NCBI RefSeq assembly: GCF_020217485.1
Contig: NZ_JAEKMI010000024.1
Coordinates: 17,983 to 81,982, forward strand
DNA length: 64,000 bases
Direction of reading: 5' to 3'
Source: Mycobacterium sp. WUMAC-067
Lineage (GTDB): Bacteria > Actinomycetota > Actinomycetes > Mycobacteriales > Mycobacteriaceae
Below are positions 33,667 through 45,992 of the stretch, one piece after another (within the stretch, counting starts at the first letter, position 1; every line of letters begins with the position of its first letter). The position numbers and the translations under genes are program-made. The notes under the pieces were generated by a model, which did not search any database, was not told the origin of the DNA, and was given only the letters and a program-made list of their open reading frames with translations.

Positions 33667-34955
33667 GCGTTTTGCTGCGCGGGGTTCGGCTGTACGGCGA
33701 AGGCGACCGCGTCGACGTGTTGGTGGATGACGGTCAGATCGCCGAGATCGGCCCGGGCCTGAAGATCCCCGACTCAGCCGACGTCATCGACGCGACGGGC
33801 CAGGTGCTGCTCCCGGGGTTCGTCGACCTGCACACCCACCTGCGCGAGCCGGGCCGAGAATACGCCGAGGACATCGAAACCGGTTCGGCCGCTGCGGCTT
33901 TGGGCGGATACACGGCGGTGTTCGCGATGGCCAACACCAACCCGGTCGCCGACAGCCCGGTGGTCACCGACCACGTCTGGCATCGGGGCCAGCAGGTCGG
34001 CCTGGTCGACGTGCACCCGGTGGGCGCCGTCACCGTCGGACTGGCCGGCAAAGAGCTCACCGAGATGGGCATGATGGCGAACGGGGCCGCGCAGGTGCGG
34101 ATGTTCTCCGACGACGGCATTTGCGTGCACGATCCGCTGGTGATGCGCCGCGCCCTCGAGTACGCCACCGGCCTGGGCGTGCTCGTCGCCCAGCACGCCG
34201 AGGAGCCCCGGCTGACCGTCGGCGCCGTCGCCCACGAGGGCCCCACCGCCGCCCGGCTGGGCCTGTCCGGATGGCCGCGGGCGGCCGAGGAATCCATCGT
34301 CGCCCGGGACGCGCTGCTGGCCCGCGACGCCGGCGCCCGGGTGCACATCTGCCACGCCTCCACCGCGGGCACCGTCGAGATCGTGAAATGGGCCAAGGAT
34401 CAAGGGATTTCGATCACCGCCGAGGTCACCCCGCACCACCTGATGCTCGACGACAGCCGGCTGGCCAGCTACGACGGGCGCAACCGCGTCAACCCGCCGC
34501 TGCGCGAAGCGGCCGACGCGGTGGCGCTGCGCCAGGCGCTGGCCGACGGCGTCATCGACTGCGTGGCCACCGATCACGCCCCGCACGCCGAGCACGAGAA
34601 GTGCGTGGAGTTCTCCGCGGCGCGGCCCGGCATGCTGGGGCTGCAGACGGCGCTGTCGATCGTGGTGCAGACGATGGTCATCCCCGGGCTGCTGACCTGG
34701 CGTGGCCTCGCCCGGGTGATGAGCGAAAACCCCGCGCGCATCGCGCGCCTGCCCGATCACGGCCGGCCGCTGGAGGTGGGGGAGCCGGCCAACCTGACCG
34801 TGGTGGACCCCGACGCCACCTGGACCGTCGCCGGGCCCGACCTGGCCAGCCGGTCGGCCAACACGCCCTACGAAGCGATGACCTTGCCCGCCACCGTGAC
34901 CGCGACCCTGCTGCGCGGCAAGGTCACCTGCCGAGACGGGAAGTGCCCGGCATGA
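33663..34955 (+). CDS. pyrC: Dihydroorotase
   Basis: 430 residues, an amidohydrolase of the type I dihydroorotase class. Metal ligands are visible as DLHTHLREPG (His57 and His59), later histidines in AQHAEEPR and HICHAST, and Asp in VATDHAPHAEHEK. It closes carbamoylaspartate to dihydroorotate. It overlaps pyrB and the next gene by 4 bases each. Confidence 0.96.
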   Translation: MSVLLRGVRLYGEGDRVDVLVDDGQIAEIGPGLKIPDSADVIDATGQVLLPGFVDLHTHLREPGREYAEDIETGSAAAALGGYTAVFAMANTNPVADSPVVTDHVWHRGQQVGLVDVHPVGAVTVGLAGKELTEMGMMANGAAQVRMFSDDGICVHDPLVMRRALEYATGLGVLVAQHAEEPRLTVGAVAHEGPTAARLGLSGWPRAAEESIVARDALLARDAGARVHICHASTAGTVEIVKWAKDQGISITAEVTPHHLMLDDSRLASYDGRNRVNPPLREAADAVALRQALADGVIDCVATDHAPHAEHEKCVEFSAARPGMLGLQTALSIVVQTMVIPGLLTWRGLARVMSENPARIARLPDHGRPLEVGEPANLTVVDPDATWTVAGPDLASRSANTPYEAMTLPATVTATLLRGKVTCRDGKCPA

Positions 34956-35470
34956 ATTCGGGCACGCTGGTGGGGTCGCTGATCTTCGCGGCGGTGCTGG
35001 TGGTGGTGATCACGGTGGTGATCCAGCTGATGATGCGCAGCTGGCAGCGCCGCGCGCAGCGGCAGGCGGAGCTGATCGGCGACCTACCGCAGATCCCGGA
35101 CCAGGTCGGTGCGGCGAGCATCACCACCCGCGGCCACTATTGCGGTTCCATGATGGCGCCGGGCTGGAGCGAGCGAATCGCGGCAGGCGATCTCGGTTAC
35201 CGCAGCAAAGCGGTGCTGACCCGCTACGCCGGGGGCATCATGGTGGAACGCCTGCGGGCCCAACCGATTTGGATTCCACAGGACTCGATCACTGCCATCC
35301 GCATGGAGCGCGGCATGGCGGTGCGGCCGGCCCGGATCGGCATACTGGCGATCCGCTGGCGGCTGCCGTCGGGCGTCGAGATCGACACCGGTTTCCGGGC
35401 GAATGAGCGCCACGACTACGACGAGTGGCTAGAGGAACGACGGGATGGCCAGGAGAATGAGGTCGCGTGA
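34952..35470 (+). CDS. Membrane-anchored protein in the pyr operon (Rv1382-like)
   Basis: 172 residues. One membrane helix (about 5-27, GTLVGSLIFAAVLVVVITVV) is followed by a 140-residue soluble domain with alternating strands (HYCGSMMAPGWSERIAAGDLGY, KAVLTRYAGGIMVERL, IGILAIRWRLPSGVEIDTGF). This resembles the PH-like fold of small actinobacterial membrane proteins, but the role is unknown. Its fixed place between pyrC and carA in mycobacteria and its 4-base overlaps with both suggest a link with the pathway or with membrane placement of the enzymes. Confidence 0.85.
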   Translation: MNSGTLVGSLIFAAVLVVVITVVIQLMMRSWQRRAQRQAELIGDLPQIPDQVGAASITTRGHYCGSMMAPGWSERIAAGDLGYRSKAVLTRYAGGIMVERLRAQPIWIPQDSITAIRMERGMAVRPARIGILAIRWRLPSGVEIDTGFRANERHDYDEWLEERRDGQENEVA

Positions 35471-36602
35471 GCAGTAAGGCCCTATTGGTACTCGAAGACG
35501 GCCGCGTCTTCACCGGCACGCCGTTCGGCAAGATCGGTCAAGCGCTGGGCGAGGCCGTGTTTTCCACCGGCATGTCCGGCTACCAGGAGACGCTGACCGA
35601 TCCCAGTTACCACCGGCAGATCGTGGTGGCCACGGCGCCGCAGATCGGCAACACCGGGTGGAACGACGAGGACGCCGAGAGCCGCGGTGACAAGATCTGG
35701 GTCGCCGGCTACGCGGTGCGCGATCCCTCGCCGCGCCCATCCAACTGGCGGGCCACCGGAACCCTGGAGGACGAGCTGATCCGCCAGCACATCGTGGGGA
35801 TCGCCGGCATCGACACCCGGGCGGTGGTCCGGCATCTGCGCACCCGCGGCTCGATGAAGGCGGGCGTGTTCTCCGGCGACGCGCTCGCCGACCCGGACGA
35901 GTTGTTGCAGCGGGTAACGGGACAGCAGTCCATGCTGGGCGCCGACTTGGCCGGCGAGGTCAGCACGCCGGACACCTACATCGTGGAACCCGAAGGGACA
36001 CCCCGGTTTACGGTGGCCGCGCTGGACCTGGGCATCAAGACCAACACGCCGCGCAATTTCGCCCGGCGCGGCATTCGCAGCCACGTGCTGGCGTCGTCGG
36101 CGACCTACGAGCAGATCGCCGACATCAATCCGGACGGAGTGTTCCTGTCCAACGGCCCGGGCGACCCCGCCACCGCCGATCACATCGTGGCGGTCACCCG
36201 CGAGGTGCTGGGGGCCGGAATCCCGTTGTTCGGCATCTGTTTCGGCAACCAGATCCTGGGCCGGGCGCTGGGCCTGTCCACCTACAAGATGGTGTTCGGC
36301 CACCGCGGTATCAACATCCCGGTCATGGACCACGCCACCGGGCGGGTGGCGGTGACCGCACAGAACCACGGCTTCGCGCTCGAGGGGGAGGCCGGCCAGT
36401 CGTTCGACACGCCGTTCGGCCAAGCGATCGTCAGCCACACCTGCGCCAACGACGGAGTCGTCGAGGGCGTCAAACTCGCCGACGGACAGGCCTTTTCGGT
36501 TCAATACCATCCGGAGGCCGCCGCCGGCCCTCACGACGCGAATTACCTGTTCGACCAATTCATCGAGTTGATGGCGGCCCCAAACCGCGGAAAGGGGCGG
36601 TA

Positions 36603-36603
<1 letters not shown>
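35467..36603 (+). CDS. carA: Carbamoyl phosphate synthase small subunit
   Basis: 378 residues. It releases ammonia from glutamine for CarB. The class I glutaminase domain has nucleophile Cys258 in LFGICFGNQILG and the His348-Pro-Glu350 pair in VQYHPEAAAGPHD. The N-terminal domain contains FSTGMSGYQETLTDPSY. GTG 35467 overlaps the upstream gene; the TAG stop shares a base with the carB GTG. It serves both pyrimidine and arginine synthesis. Confidence 0.97.
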
Positions 36604-39964
<3,361 letters not shown>

Positions 39965-39968
<4 letters not shown>

Positions 39969-40789
39969 CCGGATTCGGGGTCCGGCTGACCGACGCGAAA
40001 GCCGAGCGCGGGCCGCTGTGCGTGGGCATCGACCCGCACCCCGAGCTGCTGCGGGCCTGGGGCCTGCCCACGACCGCCGACGGGCTGGCCGCGTTCTGCG
40101 ACATCTGCATCGAGGCGTTCTCGGGGCTCGCCGTCGTCAAGCCCCAGGTGGCGTTCTTCGAGGCCTATGGCTCCGCCGGATTCGCGGTGCTCGAACGCAC
40201 CATCGCAGCCCTGCGGTCGGCCGGGGTGCTGGTGCTGGCCGACGCCAAGCGCGGTGACATCGGAACGACGATGGCCGCCTACGCCGCTGCCTGGGCGGGG
40301 GATTCGCCGCTGGCCGCCGACGCGGTGACGGCCACGCCGTACCTGGGGTTCGGGTCGCTGCGGCCGCTGCTGGAAGCTGCCGCGGCGCACGACCGGGGCG
40401 TGTTCGTGCTGGCCGCGACCTCCAACCCGGAGGGCGCGACCGTGCAGCGGGCCGCCTTCGACGGCCGCACGGTGGCCCAGCTGGTCGTCGACCAGGCGGC
40501 GGTGGTGAATCGGTCGGCGACCCCGTCCGGGCCCGGATACGTCGGCGTCGTCGTGGGCGCGACCGTGCTGCAGGCACCCGATCTCAGCGCCCTGGGTGGG
40601 CCGGTGCTGGTGCCCGGCCTCGGGGTGCAGGGCGGGCGGCCCGAGGCGCTCGCCGGACTGGGCGGGGCCGAGCCGGGACAGCTGCTGCCCGCGGTGGCGC
40701 GCGAGGTGCTGCGGGCCGGGCCGGGGGTGGCGGAGCTGCGCGGGGCGGCCGAACGGATGCTGGACGCCGTCGCCTACCTGGCGGTCTGA
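39965..40789 (+). CDS. pyrF: Orotidine 5'-phosphate decarboxylase (type 2)
   Basis: 274 residues, the long type 2 form. VGIDPHPELL opens the barrel, VLADAKRGDIGTTMAAYA holds the catalytic Asp-Lys-x-x-Asp set, and VLVPGLGVQGGRPEAL the phosphate site. It converts OMP to UMP, the signal sensed by PyrR. GTG 39965 overlaps the carB stop. It is the last gene of the operon; pyrD and pyrE are not in the window. Confidence 0.95.
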
Positions 40790-40845
40790 GTTAGTGCGAT
40801 GGCGGCGACCCGCTGCGCCCAGCTACGCCGCGCTTGCGATCGCCG

Positions 40846-41268
40846 CTAGTCCGACGCCAGCGCCGTGCTGGGCTGGGCGGTTTCGACGATGACGGTGGTG
40901 GCCTTGACGACGGCCACCGCGACGCTGCCGGGACGCAGCTGCAACTCCTCGGCGGCCTCGGTGCTCATCAGCGAAACGACGGTGAACGGACCGCACTGCA
41001 TCTCCACCTGGGTCATCACCTTGTCGCTGACCACCGCGGTGACCAGCCCGACGAAGCGGTTGCGGGCCGAGCTGCCGATGCTGAGCGGGTCGGCCGGCGG
41101 TGCGGGCGCGTTGCTGCGGGAGAAGCGGGCGAGGTCCTCGCTGGCGATCACCTTGCGGCCGGCGGCGTCGTGGCTGACCTCCAACGCCCCCTGATTGATC
41201 CAGCGCCGCACGGTGTCATCACTGACGCCGAGCAGCTCAGCCGCCTGGCGAATCCGCAGGTTGGACAC
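40846..41268 (-). CDS. HTH plus molybdate-binding (Mop/TOBE) regulator-like protein
   Basis: 140 residues. An excisionase/MerR-type helix-turn-helix (LRIRQAAELLGVSDDTVRRWINQG, GRKVIASEDLARF) is joined to one Mop/TOBE domain (SARNRFVGLVTAVVSDKVMTQVEMQCG, VSLMSTEAAEELQLRPGSVAVAVVKATTVIVE). Mop domains bind molybdate or tungstate in oligomers, so the protein is probably a molybdate sensor or store with DNA-binding capacity. No molybdenum gene is nearby. GTG 41268 has a perfect leaderless -10. In M. tuberculosis PE15-PPE20 occupy this place. Confidence 0.85.
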   Translation of the reverse strand: MSNLRIRQAAELLGVSDDTVRRWINQGALEVSHDAAGRKVIASEDLARFSRSNAPAPPADPLSIGSSARNRFVGLVTAVVSDKVMTQVEMQCGPFTVVSLMSTEAAEELQLRPGSVAVAVVKATTVIVETAQPSTALASD

Positions 41269-41274
41269 GCCCCG

Positions 41275-41280
41275 ATCGTA
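41275..41280 (-). promoter_or_regulatory. Predicted leaderless -10 (TACGAT) for the HTH-Mop gene
   Basis: TACGAT on the minus strand, 6 bases, then GTG 41268. It fixes the start. Confidence 0.5.
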
Positions 41281-41890
41281 ACTGATCCCTCACCGCGGAT
41301 TAGCTGAACGCCGTCCGGTCGGGCCGCCTTTCCGCAGGTGCGGATCGTTGTCCGCAAGAGTCCGGGTCCTGCGGTAGCACACCCTCTAGTGGTACGAATC
41401 CGCGGAACCGGAGAGCCCGAATTCGCCGGCCCCTGGCGGCCGCCGTCGAGGGCCCCGACCCCCCACGACCCCGCGGGACCCGCCGAACCCCGTCGCGGCG
41501 GGCGGGGCGGCGGCGCTGGCCTGCCGTTTGACGGCGAACGCGACACGCGCGACACGCCGTGACGAATGCGTGATCCCTCGCACCGCCGCGCGCGACTGCG
41601 CGCGGGCGCATTTCCCAACGGGCCCCGGCGCCGCAGCTCATGCGGACCGAACGCATAAAACCGCTGGTAGAGGGCTCAACTATGGCCGAAAACGGGCCGC
41701 GCCGGAGCCGTCGCGACGGCGTCGAGGCGGGCGTCGTCGACGGTGTCCGGCGGGCAGCTTGGGCGGGACACGCGCCGTTGCATGCTGGGAGTTTGCCCCG
41801 TTAAGCAGGGGGGCGGGTTAGATTTCGTCAGGAGGCCTGAGTACGGTCGTCTCCGCTGGCAGAAGAACCGGCGAGACAAAATGAGATCGA
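41281..41890. other. About 600 bases without a convincing gene, upstream of mihF
   Basis: Open frames here (for example 41300-41656 minus and 41528-41821 plus) are Arg/Pro/Ala-rich, lack start signals and look like GC shadows. I see no PE or PPE remnant. Toward the right end TTGCCC at 41793 and TTAGAT at 41818 could be a widely spaced promoter for mihF, followed by an AGGAGG at 41831 with no fitting start. The rest is unexplained. Confidence 0.5.
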
Positions 41891-41921
41891 TTGAAATTGA
41901 TTGATCAGATACGGAGGAATC

Positions 41922-42236
41922 GTGGCCCTTCCCCAGTTGACCGACGAGCAGCGCGCGGCCGCGTTGGAGAAGGCGGCTGCCGCACGTCGAGCGCGAGCAG
42001 AGCTCAAGGACCGGCTGAAGCGTGGCGGCACCAACCTCACCCAGGTGCTCAAGGACGCCGAGACCGACGAAGTCCTGGGCAAGATGAAGGTTTCCGCGCT
42101 TCTCGAGGCGTTGCCCAAGGTGGGCAAGGTCAAGGCGCAGGAAATCATGACTGAGCTGGAGATCGCCCCCACCCGCCGCCTGCGCGGTCTCGGCGATCGT
42201 CAGCGCAAGGCCCTGCTGGAAAAGTTCGGCTCCTAA
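41922..42236 (+). CDS. mihF: Mycobacterial integration host factor mIHF
   Basis: 104 residues from GTG 41922 (VALPQLTDEQRAAALEK...), matching the re-annotated short form of Rv1388. It is an essential nucleoid protein that bends DNA; a long helix at residues 5-40 precedes a helix-hairpin region (LLEALPKVGKVKAQEIMTELEI, RRLRGLGDRQRKALLEKF) of S13/H2TH type. GGAGGAAT lies directly upstream of the GTG, which decides the start against the TTG at 41901. Next to gmk, rpoZ and coaBC as usual in actinobacteria. Confidence 0.95.
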   Translation: MALPQLTDEQRAAALEKAAAARRARAELKDRLKRGGTNLTQVLKDAETDEVLGKMKVSALLEALPKVGKVKAQEIMTELEIAPTRRLRGLGDRQRKALLEKFGS

Positions 42237-42324
42237 CCCGGCCGCCGACGATGCAGGCCGAACGGCCTGAGGAGACGGCGGGCACACCGGCCCGAGCCGT
42301 GGGCGCACCTGCCCAGGAGCGCCG

Positions 42325-42993
42325 GTGAGCGGCGGGGGACCGGACATCCAGCACGGGGCACGTCCCGAACCATCCGGTGACGGACGTGTGGTCGTGCTGT
42401 CCGGTCCCTCCGCAGTCGGCAAGTCGACGGTGGTCCGGTGCCTGCGCGAGCGGGTCCCGGACCTGCATTTCAGCGTCTCGGCCACCACACGGGCGCCGCG
42501 GCCCGGCGAGGTCGACGGCGTCGACTACCACTTCGTCAGCCCCGAACGCTTCCAGCAGCTGATCGACGAGGGCGCGCTGCTGGAATGGGCCGAGATTCAC
42601 GCGGGCCTACACCGCTCGGGCACCCTGGCCGAGCCGGTTCGGGCCGCCACCGCCCGCGGATTCCCGGTCCTGATCGAGGTGGATCTGGCCGGGGCCAGGG
42701 CAGTGAAGAGGGCGATGCCCGAGGCCCTGACGGTGTTTTTGGCGCCGCCCAGCTGGGAGGACTTGGAGGCCAGGCTCGTCGGCCGGGGCACCGAGACCCC
42801 GGAGGTCATGCAGCGGCGCCTCGAGACCGCCCGCATCGAAATGGCGGCCCGCGACGACTTCGACCGGGTGGTCGTCAACCGTCGATTGGAGTCTGCGTGC
42901 GCCGAATTGGTATCCTTGCTGGTGGGAACTGCGCCGAACCGGCATGACCCAGCTGGCCAGACCAGAAGCCAGACCGCATCCAATCAAGATTGA
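42325..42993 (+). CDS. gmk: Guanylate kinase
   Basis: 222 residues. It phosphorylates GMP to GDP. The P-loop GPSAVGKST is at residues 27-35, SVSATTRAPRPGEVDGVDYHFV is the GMP-binding region and LIEVDLAGARAVK follows. The C-terminal 25 residues are a polar tail beyond the fold. GTG 42325 is preceded by AGGAG at a good distance. Confidence 0.95.
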   Translation: MSGGGPDIQHGARPEPSGDGRVVVLSGPSAVGKSTVVRCLRERVPDLHFSVSATTRAPRPGEVDGVDYHFVSPERFQQLIDEGALLEWAEIHAGLHRSGTLAEPVRAATARGFPVLIEVDLAGARAVKRAMPEALTVFLAPPSWEDLEARLVGRGTETPEVMQRRLETARIEMAARDDFDRVVVNRRLESACAELVSLLVGTAPNRHDPAGQTRSQTASNQD

Positions 42994-43067
42994 GTACCGA
43001 ACTTTCAGCGGTGATCAGCCGTTTTGGGGCTCGAGCCCGATTTCGAACGCAGAGGAGATTGACCTCA

Positions 43068-43394
43068 GTGACTATTCCGCAGTCCGACGCAGCCCTGGCC
43101 GCCGTCCCCGACCGGTTCGATCTGTCCGCCGGGGCACCGGGCGCCTACGACACTCCGCTGGGCATCACCAACCCGCCCATCGACGAGCTGCTGGACCGGG
43201 TTTCGAGCAAGTACGCCCTGGTCATTTACGCGGCCAAGCGGGCCCGTCAGATCAACGATTACTACAACCAGCTCGGTGAGGGCATCCTCGAGTACGTGGG
43301 GCCGCTGGTCGAGCCGGGGCTGCAGGAAAAGCCGCTCTCGATCGCGCTCCGCGAGATCCACGGCGACCTGCTCGAGCACACCGAGGGCGAGTAA
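43068..43394 (+). CDS. rpoZ: RNA polymerase omega subunit
   Basis: 108 residues, as in M. tuberculosis (110). NPPIDELLDRVSSKYALVIYAAKRARQIND is the RpoZ core; PGLQEKPLSIALREIHGDLLEH ends it. I chose GTG 43068, with GAGGAG 10 bases upstream. The open frame from 42990 overlaps gmk by 4 bases but its first 26 residues do not resemble the family. Confidence 0.95.
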   Translation: MTIPQSDAALAAVPDRFDLSAGAPGAYDTPLGITNPPIDELLDRVSSKYALVIYAAKRARQINDYYNQLGEGILEYVGPLVEPGLQEKPLSIALREIHGDLLEHTEGE

Positions 43395-43415
43395 CAGGGC
43401 CGGGCCGGGCGCGCT

Positions 43416-44678
43416 GTGGACCGCACGCGGATCCCCAAACGAGTCGTAGTCGGTGTCTCCGGCGGCATCGCCGCCTACAAGGCGTGCACCGTCGTCCGTC
43501 AGCTGTCCGAGGCCGGCCATTCCGTCCGGGTCATTCCGACCGAGTCCGCGCTGCGTTTCGTCGGCGCGGCCACTTTTGAGGCGCTCTCCGGCCAGCCGGT
43601 GCACACCGGCGTCTTCAACGACGTACCCGAGGTCCCGCACGTCCAGCTCGGCAAGCAGGCCGACCTGGTCGTGGTGGCCCCGGCCACCGCGGATCTGTTG
43701 GCCCGCGCGGTGCACGGCCGCGCCGACGACCTGCTGACCGCCACGCTGCTCACCGCGCGATGCCCGGTGTTGTTCGCGCCGGCCATGCACACCGAGATGT
43801 GGCTGCACCCGGCCACCGTCGACAACGTGGCCACGTTGCGCCGGCGCGGCGCGGTGGTGCTCGAGCCCGCCGCTGGGCGGCTCACCGGGACGGACAGCGG
43901 GTCGGGCCGGCTCCCCGAAGCCGAGGAGATCACCACCCTGGCCCACCTACTGCTGGAACGCCACGACGCGCTGCCCTACGACCTCGCCGGCCGCAAGATG
44001 CTGGTGACCGCCGGCGGCACCCGCGAACCGGTCGACCCGGTGCGCTTCATCGGCAACCGAAGCTCCGGCAAGCAGGGCTACGCCGTCGCGCGGGTGGCCG
44101 CCCAGCGCGGCGCCGAGGTCACCCTGATCGCCGGACACACCGCCGGGCTGATCGATCCCGCCGGTGTCGAGGTCGTCCACGTCAGCTCCGCGAGCCAGTT
44201 GGGCGACGCGGTGTCCAAGCGCGCCCCCGAGGCCGACGTGCTGGTGATGGCCGCCGCGGTCGCCGACTTCCGGCCCGCGCACGTCGCCGCCGCCAAGATC
44301 AAAAAGGGCGCCACGGAAGACACAGGGGCGCCGACGATCGAGCTGGTGCGCAATGACGACGTGCTCGCCGGGGCGGTGCGGGCCCGCGCCCACGGGCAGC
44401 TGCCCAACATGCGGGCCATCGTGGGCTTCGCCGCCGAGACCGGCGACACAGAAGGCGACGTGCTGTTTCACGCGAGAGCCAAGCTGCAGCGCAAGGGCTG
44501 CGATCTGCTGGTGGTCAACGCCGTCGGCGATGGCCGCGCGTTCGAGGTGGACAGCAACGACGGCTGGCTGCTGGCCTCCGACGGCACCGAGTCGGCGCTG
44601 CAGCACGGCTCCAAGACATTGATGGCCAGTCGTATCGTGGATGCGATCGCCGCGTTCCTGCACGGGGACAGCGGGTAG
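43416..44678 (+). CDS. coaBC: Bifunctional phosphopantothenoylcysteine decarboxylase/synthase CoaBC (Dfp)
   Basis: 420 residues, two steps of coenzyme A synthesis. The N-terminal flavoprotein decarboxylase has GVSGGIAAYKA, the active-site His in VPEVPHVQLGKQADLVVVAPAT and PAMHTEMWLHPAT. The C-terminal CoaB domain begins near residue 190 with MLVTAGGTREPVDPVRFIGN and contains the CTP/Lys stretch AAKIKKG. GTG 43416 starts 21 bases after rpoZ. Confidence 0.96.
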   Translation: MDRTRIPKRVVVGVSGGIAAYKACTVVRQLSEAGHSVRVIPTESALRFVGAATFEALSGQPVHTGVFNDVPEVPHVQLGKQADLVVVAPATADLLARAVHGRADDLLTATLLTARCPVLFAPAMHTEMWLHPATVDNVATLRRRGAVVLEPAAGRLTGTDSGSGRLPEAEEITTLAHLLLERHDALPYDLAGRKMLVTAGGTREPVDPVRFIGNRSSGKQGYAVARVAAQRGAEVTLIAGHTAGLIDPAGVEVVHVSSASQLGDAVSKRAPEADVLVMAAAVADFRPAHVAAAKIKKGATEDTGAPTIELVRNDDVLAGAVRARAHGQLPNMRAIVGFAAETGDTEGDVLFHARAKLQRKGCDLLVVNAVGDGRAFEVDSNDGWLLASDGTESALQHGSKTLMASRIVDAIAAFLHGDSG

Positions 44679-44693
44679 AGGGTCGAGTTCTTC

Positions 44694-44716
44694 TCGGCAC
44701 CGGGACGGGGTGCCGA
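44694..44716 (+). terminator. Hairpin between coaBC and metK
   Basis: TCGGCACC, a 7-base loop, then GGTGCCGA: a perfect 8-pair stem. No U-tract follows, so it would be the tail-less type of mycobacterial terminator, or a leader structure. It is placed 15 bases after the coaBC stop and before the metK promoter, which fits a terminator. Confidence 0.5.
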
Positions 44717-44734
44717 CCGGCTGACGCGGGCCGA

Positions 44735-44740
44735 TATAAT
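44735..44740 (+). promoter_or_regulatory. Consensus -10 (TATAAT) of metK
   Basis: A perfect TATAAT, rare in such GC-rich DNA. Transcription would start near 44747, leaving a leader of about 24 bases with GGAAGGA at 44759-44765. No SAM riboswitch would fit in it. Confidence 0.6.
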
Positions 44741-44770
44741 TCGGTTGACTAACTATTTGGAAGGATTGGC

Positions 44771-45982
44771 ATGAGCGAAAAGGGTCGCCTGTTTACCAGT
44801 GAGTCGGTGACTGAGGGACATCCCGACAAAATCTGTGACGCGATCAGCGACTCGGTCCTCGACGCCCTGCTGGCGCAGGACCCGCGCTCACGTGTCGCGG
44901 TCGAGACGCTGGTGACCACCGGGCAGGTGCACGTGGTCGGTGAGGTGACGACGACGGCCAAGGAGGCCTTCGCCGACATCACCAACACGGTCCGCGAGCG
45001 CATCCTCGACATCGGCTACGACTCGTCGGACAAGGGCTTCGACGGGGCATCCTGCGGGGTGAACATCGGCATCGGCGCGCAATCGCCCGACATCGCCCAG
45101 GGCGTCGACACCGCCCACGAGACCCGCGTCGAGGGCGCGGCCGACCCGCTGGACTCCCAGGGCGCCGGCGACCAGGGCCTGATGTTCGGCTACGCGATCA
45201 ACGACACCCCCGAGCGGATGCCGCTGCCCATCGCGCTGGCCCACCGCCTGTCGCGCCGGCTGACCGAGGTCCGCAAGAACGGGGTGCTGCCCTACCTGCG
45301 CCCCGACGGCAAGACGCAGGTCACGATCGAATTCGAGGACGACGTCCCGGTCCGGCTGGACACCGTGGTCATCTCCACCCAGCACGCGGCCGACATCGAC
45401 CTGGAGAACACCCTGACACCCGACATCCGGGAAAAGGTGCTCAACACCGTGCTCAACGACCTGGCGCACGACACGCTGGACACCTCCTCGACGCGGCTGC
45501 TGGTCAACCCGACCGGCAAGTTCGTCGTCGGCGGCCCGATGGGGGACGCGGGGCTGACCGGCCGCAAGATCATCGTCGACACCTACGGCGGCTGGGCGCG
45601 GCACGGCGGTGGGGCCTTCTCCGGCAAGGACCCGTCCAAGGTGGACCGCTCGGCGGCGTACGCGATGCGCTGGGTGGCTAAGAACATCGTCGCCGCCGGG
45701 CTCGCGGAGCGGGTCGAGGTGCAGGTGGCCTACGCCATCGGCAAGGCCGCGCCGGTCGGGTTGTTCATCGAGACCTTCGGCACCGCGACCGTCGACCCGG
45801 TCAAGATCGAGAAGATCGTTCCCGAGGTGTTCGACCTGCGACCGGGCGCGATCATCCGCGACCTGGACCTGCTGCGCCCGATCTACGCGCAGACCGCCGC
45901 CTACGGGCACTTCGGCCGCACCGACGTCGAACTGCCCTGGGAGCAGCTGAACAAGGTCGACGACCTCAAGCGCGCCATCTAG
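44771..45982 (+). CDS. metK: S-adenosylmethionine synthetase
   Basis: 403 residues. It makes SAM from methionine and ATP. Signatures are FTSESVTEGHPDKICDAISD at residues 8-27, GAGDQGLMFGYA and GGGAFSGKDPSKVDRSAAY (P-loop-like). ATG 44771 follows GGAAGGATTGGC. A consensus promoter and hairpin separate it from coaBC, so it can be expressed on its own. Confidence 0.98.
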   Translation: MSEKGRLFTSESVTEGHPDKICDAISDSVLDALLAQDPRSRVAVETLVTTGQVHVVGEVTTTAKEAFADITNTVRERILDIGYDSSDKGFDGASCGVNIGIGAQSPDIAQGVDTAHETRVEGAADPLDSQGAGDQGLMFGYAINDTPERMPLPIALAHRLSRRLTEVRKNGVLPYLRPDGKTQVTIEFEDDVPVRLDTVVISTQHAADIDLENTLTPDIREKVLNTVLNDLAHDTLDTSSTRLLVNPTGKFVVGGPMGDAGLTGRKIIVDTYGGWARHGGGAFSGKDPSKVDRSAAYAMRWVAKNIVAAGLAERVEVQVAYAIGKAAPVGLFIETFGTATVDPVKIEKIVPEVFDLRPGAIIRDLDLLRPIYAQTAAYGHFGRTDVELPWEQLNKVDDLKRAI

Positions 45983-45992
45983 GCGCGGCGGC

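Noticed and set aside
41300..41821. Open frames in the stretch before mihF
   Set aside because: Arg/Pro/Ala-rich, no ribosome site or leaderless -10, no similarity to PE or PPE proteins.
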